Source: Chloracidobacterium sp. UBA6041 (GTDB lineage Bacteria > Acidobacteriota > Blastocatellia > Pyrinomonadales > Pyrinomonadaceae). Taken from it: 14,152 bases of DNA. Below, in pieces: positions 8,285-14,152 of this stretch (positions within the stretch are counted from its first letter, which is position 1; every line of letters begins with the position of its first letter). The stretch is from NCBI GenBank assembly GCA_002427845.1, contig DIYZ01000168.1, forward strand, positions 4,243 through 18,394. Reading direction: 5' to 3'. The position numbers were made by a program, and so were the translations under genes. Under the pieces are notes generated by a model. It ran no database searches. It saw only the letters and a list, made by a program, of their open reading frames with translations, and was not told the origin of the DNA.

Positions 8285-8312
8285 TTGGAAAGAGCGGAGA
8301 ATTCGCTAGAAT
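8285..8312 (+). promoter_or_regulatory. Candidate promoter TTGGAA-N16-TAGAAT for the XRE-peptidase gene
   Basis: TTGGAA at 8285-8290 and TAGAAT at 8307-8312 are separated by 16 bp and lie in the 78-bp gap after the methylase stop codon. This would let the XRE-peptidase/PIN pair be transcribed separately from the methylase operon. The -10 element overlaps the dyad at 8305-8323. Confidence 0.4.
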
Positions 8313-8323
8313 TTGAGTCTAGC
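8305..8323. promoter_or_regulatory. Operator-like dyad GCTAGA-N7-TCTAGC
   Basis: Perfect 6-bp inverted arms, GCTAGA (8305-8310) and TCTAGC (8318-8323), give a 19-bp dyad. It covers the candidate -10 and lies 33 bp before the ATG of a gene encoding an HTH regulator. Size and position suit autoregulation by an XRE dimer. No second copy was seen in the window. Confidence 0.4.
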
Positions 8324-8356
8324 TTCTTCCCCCGGCACCGGAGACTCTTGTTAACT

Positions 8357-9541
8357 ATGGCCCGAGGAATTCCAGCCCTAATACAACCGGCATTGCTCAT
8401 CTGGGCAAGGCAGAGCGCTGGCATGGCGTTGGAGGCGGCGGCGCGGAAGGCCCATGTTGACGTTGAAGTCCTGAGCAACTGGGAAGAAGGTGAAGCACTC
8501 CCGAGCATTCCGCAATTGCGCAAGTTAGGCGAGATTTACAAAAGACCTCTGGCAGTTTTCTTTTTGTCCGAACCTCCGCAGGGTTTCGATCCGCAACGCG
8601 AGTTTCGCCGGTTACCGGGCGTGACCCCACAAAACGAATCAACCGAACTCAGGCTTGCTCTTCGCCTGGCGCTGTTCCGCAGAGAGGCCGCGCGAGAGCT
8701 ATATGAACGCCTCGGAGAGCCTCTGCCTTCTTTCGAAGCGTCAGTGAATCCGAATGAGGACCCGGAAGTAGCTGGTCAGCGGATTCGTGAACTGCTGGGA
8801 ATCAGTTGGGAAGAACAATTGGAATGGCCCAGCGCACATGCAGCTCTGAATGCGTGGCGGGAGGCGATCGAGGGCTTGGGCATTCTCGTGTTTCAGACCG
8901 GCGGAGTGGAGCTTGAAGAAATGCGCGGCACTGGTGTTCCGCACGGGCCTTTGCCCGTTATCGTGCTGAACAATGCCGATGCCCCACATGGCAGAATATT
9001 TACTCTCATTCACGAATTCGTCCACATACTTCTCGCCAATGGCGGGCATATTACGAGCACAATAGAAGGTGCGCGTAATCCTGAGGATCAACTGCTGGAG
9101 CGCGTCAGCAATCGATTTGCGGCGGCGGCACTCATGCCACGAAGAGAGTTCCTGGCTGAGGTTGCCGGTCGTCCGGCAGTGTTAGAGGGAGGAAACGACG
9201 CGCTGCGACGCTTTGCCAATCGAATCAAGGTCAGTGCGGAGGCGATTCTGAGACGCCTCGTTTCATTGCATCGCGTATCAACCGCACTCTATCGCCAGAA
9301 GAGAGAAGAGTGGCAGGAACGTTCGTGGTTTACGCCACTATCTTCTGAAGGTGGGCCTCCCATTCAAGTAAAGGTGATCGCTTCCGTCGGACGAGCCTTT
9401 GTCTCATTGATTCTGGAAGGATATCAGCGTAATGCGATCAGTAGTTCAGATGTGTCTGACTATCTGGGCGTGAAACTAAAATACCTGGACAGAGTCGCCG
9501 GGGAGCTAGCAACGAGACCGCCCGCCCAGATCCTTACATGA
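8357..9541 (+). CDS. XRE-family HTH regulator with ImmA/IrrE-type metallopeptidase domain (M78)
   Basis: This is a 394-aa protein. Residues about 14-66 form a helix-turn-helix of the XRE/Cro type (AAARKAHVDVEVLSNWE followed by PSIPQLRKLGEIY). The mid-region contains the zinc motif H219-E-F-V-H223 with downstream ERVSNRFAAAALMP, where the Glu is the likely third ligand, as in ImmA/IrrE peptidases. Family members such as ImmA and PprI/IrrE cleave repressors in response to DNA damage; others act as antitoxins. I chose the ATG at 8357 over the in-frame TTG at 8285 because the family domain begins here, a GGAGA (8340-8344) precedes it, and the extra 24 residues would lie on the candidate promoter and dyad. 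It overlaps the DUF4411 gene by four bases (ATGA), so the two are translationally coupled. This XRE-peptidase/DUF4411 pairing is a recurrent toxin-antitoxin-like arrangement. Confidence 0.92.
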   Translation: MARGIPALIQPALLIWARQSAGMALEAAARKAHVDVEVLSNWEEGEALPSIPQLRKLGEIYKRPLAVFFLSEPPQGFDPQREFRRLPGVTPQNESTELRLALRLALFRREAARELYERLGEPLPSFEASVNPNEDPEVAGQRIRELLGISWEEQLEWPSAHAALNAWREAIEGLGILVFQTGGVELEEMRGTGVPHGPLPVIVLNNADAPHGRIFTLIHEFVHILLANGGHITSTIEGARNPEDQLLERVSNRFAAAALMPRREFLAEVAGRPAVLEGGNDALRRFANRIKVSAEAILRRLVSLHRVSTALYRQKREEWQERSWFTPLSSEGGPPIQVKVIASVGRAFVSLILEGYQRNAISSSDVSDYLGVKLKYLDRVAGELATRPPAQILT

Positions 9542-9999
9542 CCTATTGCGTGGATACGAGTGGTTGGCTAGACGGATGGGAGCGTCATTACCCGCCTGAT
9601 GTTTTTCCCTCGCTCTGGATCAGGTTAGATGAGTTGATCGACGCGGGTGAGATCGTTTCCAGCGAGGAAGTATACGTTGAACTGCAGAAGAAAGCCGACG
9701 AGCTTCACGATTGGGTGAAAGATCGCAAACAGATGCTCATCCCTTTGACGGAAGAGATACAGCGGCGCGCGGCAAGTTTGCTCGGCGAGTACCCGAGACT
9801 TGTCGATACATTACGCGGACGGTCGAAAGCCGACCCTTTCGTGATTGCGACGGCGATGGAACTTGATGCCGTGATTGTTACGGGAGAAATACTCACGGGT
9901 AAGATGGACAAGCCTCGCATCCCGGATATCTGTCAGGTGAAGGGCGTGCGCTGCATTACCTTTCTCCAATTGATTCGTGAGTTGGGATTGCGGTTCTAA
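9538..9999 (+). CDS. DUF4411 family PIN-like protein, putative toxin
   Basis: This 153-aa protein begins YCVDTSGW, the typical opening of DUF4411, which belongs to the PIN ribonuclease superfamily. Candidate metal ligands are D6, E48 (VYVELQ) and D99 (KADPFVIATA); the usual final acidic position falls around VTGE (114-117). PIN toxins generally cleave RNA with Mg2+ or Mn2+. The start ATG lies inside the last codons of the XRE-peptidase gene, so the pair is expressed together and the upstream protein is the likely antitoxin or regulator. The length is normal for the family. The gene appears intact, and its TAA lies immediately before, and in the same frame as, the remnant at 10000-10254. Toxin activity is inferred from family and context only. 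Confidence 0.85.
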   Translation: MTYCVDTSGWLDGWERHYPPDVFPSLWIRLDELIDAGEIVSSEEVYVELQKKADELHDWVKDRKQMLIPLTEEIQRRAASLLGEYPRLVDTLRGRSKADPFVIATAMELDAVIVTGEILTGKMDKPRIPDICQVKGVRCITFLQLIRELGLRF

Positions 10000-10254
10000 G
10001 GACGGCATTCCGAAATGCGTAGGGCTGACCGCAAGGACAAGGTGCGTGCTTGCTACCAACATTGTGCCCTTCTTTATGTGTCCAACAAGAGAATGACGAA
10101 CTCGACGTTGCGGGAGCGATTCAAGATTCGTGAGCAGGACTATCCTATAGCTTCTCGCATCATTAGAGACACGATAGACGCTGATCTGATCAAGCCCGAA
10201 GACCCAGAAAGTAAGTCTAAAAAGCACGCTCGGTATGTGCCGTTCTGGGCCTGA
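10000..10254 (+). pseudogene. C-terminal remnant of an AlbA_2/RecG-like ATP-binding regulator, copy 1
   Basis: From the ATG at 10015 this encodes 79 aa, and homology may begin directly after the DUF4411 stop since the frame is the same. The text DKVRACYQHCALLYV, then MTNSTLRERFKI, SRIIRDTIDADLIKP and the terminal ARYVPFWA corresponds, from memory, to the last 80 or so residues of large ATP-binding proteins annotated as AlbA_2 or RecG-like transcriptional regulators. The RERF-to-LIKP segment reads like a winged helix. The N-terminal DNA-binding and ATPase parts are absent, so this is a broken gene end rather than a small gene. It has no good ribosome binding site. A second tail of the same kind lies at 10556-10627. 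I am fairly sure of the shared tail and less sure of the family name. Confidence 0.6.
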
Positions 10255-10256
10255 TT

Positions 10257-10364
10257 CTTATGTGCCGCTTATGTGCAGATTTCGTGGAAAGTGACGGTCG
10301 TTGCCACCGATGGCAACGCTGTGTCAGTGACTTAGCAATAGTTTCTTATGTCCCGCTTATGTGC
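10257..10364 (+). repeat. Phased direct repeats CTTATGTGC (two pairs, 88 bp apart)
   Basis: CTTATGTGC occurs at 10257-10265 and 10268-10276. The second pair is CTTATGTCC at 10345-10353 and CTTATGTGC at 10356-10364. Within each pair the units start 11 bp apart, and the pairs start 88 bp apart; the enclosing blocks 10255-10280 and 10343-10368 match at about 23 of 26 bases. One-helical-turn spacing suggests an array of protein binding sites. It begins directly after the stop of the first regulator tail. Confidence 0.65.
10299..10318. other. 8-bp hairpin CGTTGCCA/TGGCAACG, 4-base loop
   Basis: CGTTGCCA (10299-10306) and TGGCAACG (10311-10318) pair perfectly around CCGA. No T-run follows, so a rho-independent terminator is not supported, though it could stall or stabilise the transcript end of the upstream genes. 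It sits between the two CTTATGTGC pairs. Confidence 0.4.
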
Positions 10365-10555
10365 AAACCGTACGGAGAAATCCGAGGGTGGGGATTGAAG
10401 ACCTTCCCCTAAATGCGAAGGGCCCCCAGGAATTCCCAGAGGCCCAGCGCCGACCGGACATTTCCAGTCCAACTTGAGTCCAAAGATGCCAGAATCCTAG
10501 TCAGTCGTCAATCATGGCTTACACAGAAGTCAACAGTGAGATCGGTTGGTGCAAA

Positions 10556-10627
10556 GGGTTGATTAAGGCTGACGAGAGGTCTGGAGGGTCGCGAAAATTC
10601 GCTCGGTACATACCTTTCTGGGCATGA
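10556..10627 (+). pseudogene. C-terminal remnant of the same ATP-binding regulator family, copy 2
   Basis: This frame reads GLIKADERSGGSRKFARYIPFWA-stop, with TGA at 10625-10627. It matches the end of the first tail (LIK, then KHARYVPFWA) but is clearly not a recent duplicate: the bases differ and the linker differs. Only about 23 residues of homology remain. An ATG at 10514 opens the same frame, but the residues between it and 10556 do not resemble the family. Two independent gene ends in 600 bp suggest repeated insertion and loss at this spot. Confidence 0.55.
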
Positions 10628-10703
10628 CTTATTTAAGAGTAACGCGGTCGAACGACGGGAAAAGCCTTGAACCCGCTGAAACGCAAGAACTTGCTTATTT
10701 AAG
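10628..10703 (+). repeat. Direct repeat CTTATTTAAG x2 (66 bp apart)
   Basis: CTTATTTAAG is at 10628-10637, immediately after the stop of the second tail, and at 10694-10703. It shares the CTTAT core with the upstream CTTATGTGC array. The 66-bp spacing, like 88 and 11, is a multiple of 11. Confidence 0.55.
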
Positions 10704-10850
10704 CGCAGTCCCCAAATTGGACCGGATCGCCAATCGAAGCGTCGTTGACCTCAGTTAACCGAAATGTTCAGCGAACAGCCGTTTGCTCTGGAGGCGGGCA
10801 TACTCAGGCCGCGAGTGCGTGACGCCGCGACGAACAAAGGAACGCAAGCC

Positions 10851-11755
10851 ATGAAGCCAAATCCCCAAGCGCCTTCGGACATAATTCTCTACCAGACGGA
10901 CGACGGCAGCACACGGCTGGAGGTCCAATTGCAGGACGAGACTGTCTGGCTTTCCCAGGCGCAGATGGCCGAACTGTTCCAAACCTCGGTGCCCAACGTC
11001 AGCATGCACATTCGCAACGTATTTTCTGAGGGCGAGGTGCAGGCGGTGGCAACTGTTAAGGAATTCTTAACAGTTCGACAAGAGGGGAGCCGGCGCGTGT
11101 CTCGCTCGGTGGAACATTACAACCTCGATGTGATTATCTCCGTCGGGTACCGGGTAAAGTCGCAGCGCGGCACGCAGTTCCGCATCTGGGCGACGCAGCG
11201 GCTGCGTGAGTACCTGATCAAGGGATTCACGATGGACGACGAGCGCCTGAAGGAGCTCGGCGGCGGAAAGTACTTTGACGAACTGCTTGCCCGCATCCGC
11301 GACATTCGTTCGTCGGAAAAAGTATTCTGGCGCAAAGTGCTGGGGATTTACGCAACCAGTGTTGACTATGATCGGGATACGGACACGTCCCGGCAATTCT
11401 TTGCCACCATGCAAAACAAGATGCATTGGGCGGCACACGGCCACACAGCGGCCGAAGTCATAGTGGCGCGCGCCGACGCGGCGAAACCCAATATGGGGCT
11501 GACAACCTGGGCGGGCACTCGCCCGCAAAAGGCTGACTCCGTGTCGCCAAGAACTACCTCGACCAGGACGAATTGGCTGCGCTTAACTTGATCGTCTCGA
11601 TGTATCTCGACTTTGCCGAACTCCAGGCGCTCAATCGACGGCTGATGTATATGAAGGATTGGATCGCTAAGCTTGATGACTTTATGCGGTTGAGTGAGCG
11701 TGACATCCTCACGCACGCCGGCAAGATCTCGCATGACGCGGCACTAGCTAAAGCA
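10851..11755 (+). pseudogene. rhuM: rhuM-family gene with frameshift and truncated 3' end
   Basis: The start at ATG 10851 is preceded by AAAGGA (10836-10841). Residues 19-60 (ETVWLSQAQMAELF and NVSMHIRNVF) and 84-125 (SVEHYNLDVIISVGYRV, then FRIWATQRLREYLIKGF) are characteristic of RhuM, a conserved protein of genomic islands. It is named after a Salmonella SPI-3 gene, and its biochemical role is unknown. The frame is right up to QKADS (residue 230). The expected VAKNYL continues only in the next frame, from 11543, so one base is missing near 11541-11543. The second frame then gives ALNLIVSMYLDFAEL and HAGKISHDAALAKA before homology stops at about 11755. A further 30 or so residues of the normal C-terminus are missing. 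What follows is the antisense of the ankyrin gene. The frameshift could be a sequencing error; the truncation could not. Confidence 0.88.
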
Positions 11756-12575
11756 GACAGCGCTTGTCGTTTGGTTTCGCTCCGAGTTCCAACAGATACT
11801 GCACCACATCGGCGTGGCCAAAGTTGGCAGTACACGTGAGCAGCGTGTCGACATCGTCTCTTTTGGCGTCTGGCTTCAGGCGCTTCAAGATCTGTAAATT
11901 CTTACCGTATGCAGCAGCTGCCAACGCTGTCGTGTGCTCTGAATCATCTAGATCTTCGTCATCATCCAATGTCGGTCCACTTGAACGAGGATCTGCGCCC
12001 GCCCACATCAATAAACTCACCCACTTTAAGTCCTCTTTAAAGCAGAAGTGCCGTAGCGCCCGATCGGCCTGTTCTTGGAGTTGAGGAACAAGATGCGGAT
12101 ATTTCTCCCGACACTCCCGCCACGGACGAAGCGCGGTTCGAATTCTTTCGCCAAAGGCAACGGCAAAGGGAGAGTCTGTGATGAAGTCGGCCCCGTGGTC
12201 GAGAAAGTAACGAATGATGGTTGGATCCCAAAGCAGAAGCACCTCGATAAATGGGACGGCGCTGATCTCGGCGCCGTGTGAGACTAAGAGTTCAATGAGG
12301 TCTAAACGCTTATGGGTGAGAGCGTGCTGCAGAGCCCGATTCTTCAGGTCTTGGCTCGGCTCATTGCGAACAAGCAGTTCGACAAGACTATGGAAGCCAG
12401 TGTCGAGTGCAACCGCCAGGGGAATGGTTTTCAGGTCGGCCGGAACACAGAGCGAGTTTCCTAAAGCGATCCAGTTCTGGACCTCAAACAGCCTTCCGAG
12501 TCTGCACAATCGGAGAAGGTGCTTGGCATCGGCGATAGATAGAGTTTCGGACACGAACAACAATATATAAGCCAC
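11748..12575 (-). pseudogene. Ankyrin-repeat protein, probably C-terminally truncated
   Basis: A 275-aa frame on the minus strand starts at GTG 12573-12575 or, more likely, at the in-frame GTG codon 8, just before SETLSIADAKHLL; no clear ribosome binding site decides between them. Ankyrin-type helical pairs are visible around residues 51-72 (PLAVALDTGFHSLVELLV), 80-104 (ALTHKRLDLIELLVSHGAEI), 109-131 (a degenerate repeat ending FLDHGADF), 183-197 and 246-269 (ANFGHADVVQYLLELGAKP). Ankyrin repeats mediate protein binding. There is no signal peptide. In relatives I recall, several more repeats follow the last one here. The protein instead ends KRCLL exactly where the rhuM sequence begins on the other strand, so I read it as cut short. 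It may still be stably folded and expressed. Confidence 0.8.
11755..11763. other. Recombination junction joining two truncated genes tail to tail
   Basis: RhuM homology on the plus strand stops at about 11755. Ankyrin homology on the minus strand stops at about 11763. Each gene loses its 3' end at the same place, with no spacer and no visible insertion-sequence end, which points to an illegitimate deletion or rearrangement joining two unrelated loci. Confidence 0.6.
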
Positions 12576-12710
12576 CCAACCATGATTTCTAGCCGCAATC
12601 AGGTTATAGCTACAATGCTGGGTAATGAATTCGGTAAGGTCGGCCAGCCACGCTAATTAAATTGTGCTTTAATAAGGCTCACGTGTTCTTTCGCTTACTT
12701 TAGTTTTGTC

Positions 12711-12773
12711 GCGATTTCTAAAATAAGTGCGAACTGATTGTGACGGCTCCAGTGCTTTTTCAGTAGAAATCGC
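12711..12773. repeat. 10-bp perfect inverted repeat GCGATTTCTA/TAGAAATCGC upstream of fic
   Basis: GCGATTTCTA (12711-12720) and TAGAAATCGC (12764-12773) are exact inverted arms with 43 bp between them, 68 bp before the fic start codon. It could be a paired regulator site or a relic of a tiny inverted-repeat element. One such pair is expected by chance in a window of this size, so support is weak. Confidence 0.35.
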
Positions 12774-12841
12774 CTCTCCACACTTTGAAGAAGAGTTGGC
12801 AATAAGATTGCGCTGATGTCCACGAATCTAACCGGCAGACA

Positions 12842-13897
12842 ATGATGACGACACTAGAACTGCTTGCGGAGAAACCAAGTATCCCAACCACGACAGCGTG
12901 GTACTTGGCTGATCTCGGCGAAGCTCGTGGCAAGCAGGAACTCTTCACCAAGCAGTCACCGCAGCGGCTCAAGGTCTTGCGCGAACACGCCCTCATCGAA
13001 AGTGCGGTGTCCTCTAATCGAATCGAGGGGGTAGAAGTCGACAAGTCTCGCGTTGGGACGTTGATTTTTGGCAAGCCGCCATTCCAGGACCGCGACGAGG
13101 AAGAGGTGAGCGGCTATCGCGATGCGCTTAGACTTATCCACGAACGTGGCGCAAACCTTCCCATCTCCGAAGCCACGATCAAGAAGCTGCACAAACTTTC
13201 TCGTGGCAAGATCTGGGACGCTGGAAAATATAAAGAGAAGGATATCGATATCATTCAGACGTACCCTGATGGTCGCAGCCGGGTTCGCTTCAAAACCGTG
13301 TCAGCTAAGCAGACGCCAAAAGCAATGGCGGAGCTGACGGAATTGTGGCAGCGGGGGTTGCGAGAAAGATGGGTACATCCGTTTGCTCTTGTTGCTGCCT
13401 TAAACCTCGATTTCCTTTGCATCCATCCTTTCCGTGATGGCAACGGGCGGGTGTCCCGTCTCTTGTTCTTGCTTGCTTGTTACCATTCTGGACTGGAAGT
13501 TGGTCGCTATATCAGCCTTGAGAGGCTGATCGAGGAGAACAAGGAGCGTTACTATGAAGTCCTCGAACAGAGTTCTCAAGGTTGGCACGAAGGCAAAAAC
13601 GATCCCTGGCCTACAATTAATTTTCTCCTCTACACGTTGACGCAGGCATGTAAGGAATTCGAAAGCCGACTCGGTCAGGTCAAGAGCCCGCGCGGCGAGA
13701 AAACAGCGCTCGTCGAGGCAGCCATCGCCCGGCAAAGCGGCGACTTCAGGGTGTCCGACATTCAGCATGCCTGTCCGGGTGTCAGCGTTGATCTGATCCG
13801 GACCGTGTTGAAGCGGTTGAAGGGATCCGAGGCTGAATGCCTGGGCCGGGGACCTGCTGCTAAGTGGAGTAAAAAGCGGAGAAAAAAGGTTATATAG
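12842..13897 (+). CDS. Fic-family protein adenylyltransferase with N-terminal inhibitory motif and C-terminal HTH
   Basis: This 351-aa protein carries the complete Fic active site HPFRDGNGR at 195-203. His195 is the catalytic base, the acidic residue coordinates Mg2+, and the motif transfers AMP from ATP to a hydroxyl side chain of a target protein. An inhibitory helix motif (S/T)xxxE(G/N) is present upstream as S58-N-R-I-E62-G63, which marks a class II, self-inhibited Fic enzyme whose activity is held down by the Glu. The segment before it, residues 40-56, forms the usual Fic_N helix. Residues about 285-345 look like a small winged helix, common in Fic-HTH proteins, and end in a very basic tail (KKRRKKVI). 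The start is the first of two adjacent ATGs; the ribosome binding site is weak. The gene stands alone with no antitoxin gene beside it, which fits an intramolecular inhibitor. It appears intact. Confidence 0.94.
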   Translation: MMTTLELLAEKPSIPTTTAWYLADLGEARGKQELFTKQSPQRLKVLREHALIESAVSSNRIEGVEVDKSRVGTLIFGKPPFQDRDEEEVSGYRDALRLIHERGANLPISEATIKKLHKLSRGKIWDAGKYKEKDIDIIQTYPDGRSRVRFKTVSAKQTPKAMAELTELWQRGLRERWVHPFALVAALNLDFLCIHPFRDGNGRVSRLLFLLACYHSGLEVGRYISLERLIEENKERYYEVLEQSSQGWHEGKNDPWPTINFLLYTLTQACKEFESRLGQVKSPRGEKTALVEAAIARQSGDFRVSDIQHACPGVSVDLIRTVLKRLKGSEAECLGRGPAAKWSKKRRKKVI

Positions 13898-13933
13898 GTA
13901 ATACCTATTTAATTAGGTAATTAATTAGGTAAC
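13894..13933. repeat. AT-rich tandem TTAATTAGGTAA x2 with hairpin over the fic stop codon
   Basis: TTAATTAGGTAA is repeated perfectly at 13909-13920 and 13921-13932. A hairpin ATAGGT-AAT-ACCTAT (13894-13908) covers the fic stop codon, so AGGTAA occurs three times (13896, 13915, 13927). The block is much more AT-rich than its surroundings. It may be a transcript-end structure or a protein binding array. Confidence 0.6.
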
Positions 13934-14064
13934 GAAGTTCCCAAGGTCGAGCAGTCTACCCCTGGGGCTGAGGAGAACGGCACAGTAAGGGGAAGTGCGC
14001 CAGAACGTCGGCGTCCTCGCAAATGAGATTTACGCCGAAGCTTGACCTGGACTAAACTGCGGCT

Positions 14065-14152
14065 ATGGAGACTGGCGATCTAATCACGATTGACCCGGAG
14101 ATTCTCGGTGGCGTGCCCGTATTCAAAGGGACTCGCGTCCCAGTGAAGACTC
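14065..14152 (+). CDS. DUF433 family antitoxin-like protein, 3'-truncated by window edge
   Basis: From ATG 14065 the 29 visible residues contain ITIDPEILGGVPVFKGTRVP, the hallmark opening of DUF433 (PF04255). These are small proteins of about 75-110 aa with a winged-helix-like fold that are usually antitoxins, often next to a DUF5615 PIN-like toxin gene. The toxin, if present, would lie to the right of the window. No strong ribosome binding site is visible. The family assignment is firm for so short a piece because the DPxxxGGxPVFxGTRxP pattern is distinctive; the role is inferred. Confidence 0.85.
   Translation, partial: METGDLITIDPEILGGVPVFKGTRVPVKT

Larger units (their letters stand above)
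10255..10850. other. Gene-poor decayed stretch before rhuM
   Basis: About 600 bp without an intact gene. It contains phased CTTAT(G/T)T repeats, an 8-bp hairpin, a second regulator tail (10556-10627) and a probable rhuM leader. A 50-codon open frame from 10413 overlaps that tail out of frame and resembles nothing I know. No IS ends were recognised. Confidence 0.5.

Noticed and set aside
10413..10562. Small open frame of about 50 codons in the decayed region
   Set aside because: It is out of frame with the regulator tail it overlaps, has no ribosome binding site and shows no recognisable sequence.
12661..12810. AATAAG words (CTTATT on the minus strand) at 12671, 12722 and 12801 as further members of the CTTAT repeat family
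   Set aside because: Spacing is not phased, and the stretch is AT-rich enough for these short words to occur by chance.
1..14152. CRISPR array, rRNA operon or recognisable insertion sequence
   Set aside because: No regularly spaced identical repeats of suitable length, no rRNA signature and no transposase-like protein were seen.

Overview
This window looks like an accessory (defense and junkyard) region of a free-living bacterial chromosome or contig. Moderate-to-high GC coding sequence, a caspase-fold protein, Fic, DUF433 and PIN-domain modules, and an ATP-binding regulator remnant would fit a soil phylum such as Acidobacteriota. That placement is a guess from gene content, because no rRNA or housekeeping gene is present.

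Layout. (1) 1-536 is the 3' part of a caspase-family (C14) gene that enters from the left edge. (2) 718-775 is the 3' portion of a class II tRNA-Ser(UGA), with a good T-arm, variable arm, acceptor 3' strand and CCA but no matching 5' half. This is the usual scar of an integrase attachment site. (3) 1224-8278 holds two large, tightly spaced genes (5-bp gap): a PLD nuclease-SF2 helicase fusion (1073 aa) and an Eco57I-like N6-adenine DNA methyltransferase (1275 aa) with a long helical insertion. Together they look like a two-gene restriction-modification or anti-phage cassette. It recalls the helicase plus methylase half of class 1 DISARM (drmD-drmMI), but DrmA, DrmB and a separate DrmC are absent. 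(4) 8357-9999 carries an XRE-ImmA/IrrE-type metallopeptidase regulator and a DUF4411 PIN-domain protein that overlap by 4 bp. They form a toxin-antitoxin-like pair downstream of the methylase, with a candidate promoter and a 19-bp dyad of their own. (5) 10000-12575 is a decaying zone. It has two separate C-terminal tails of an ATP-binding regulator family (both ending ARY(V/I)PFWA), phased CTTAT(G/T)T repeats, a rhuM gene with a frameshift and a lost 3' end, and an opposite-strand ankyrin-repeat gene truncated at the same junction. (6) 12842-13897 is an intact Fic AMP-transferase with a class II inhibitory motif, followed by a perfect 12-bp AT-rich tandem repeat. (7) 14065 to the right edge is the start of a DUF433 antitoxin-like gene.

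How the parts fit together (inference). The methylase would mark host DNA. The PLD-helicase would translocate on and cut unmarked DNA. The XRE-peptidase/PIN pair may stabilise the cassette or act as a back-up abortive module. The flanking debris and the tRNA scar indicate a hotspot of repeated gene gain and loss. The strongest candidate for an under-described system is the PLD-helicase/methylase pair, alone or with the XRE-ImmA/DUF4411 pair.
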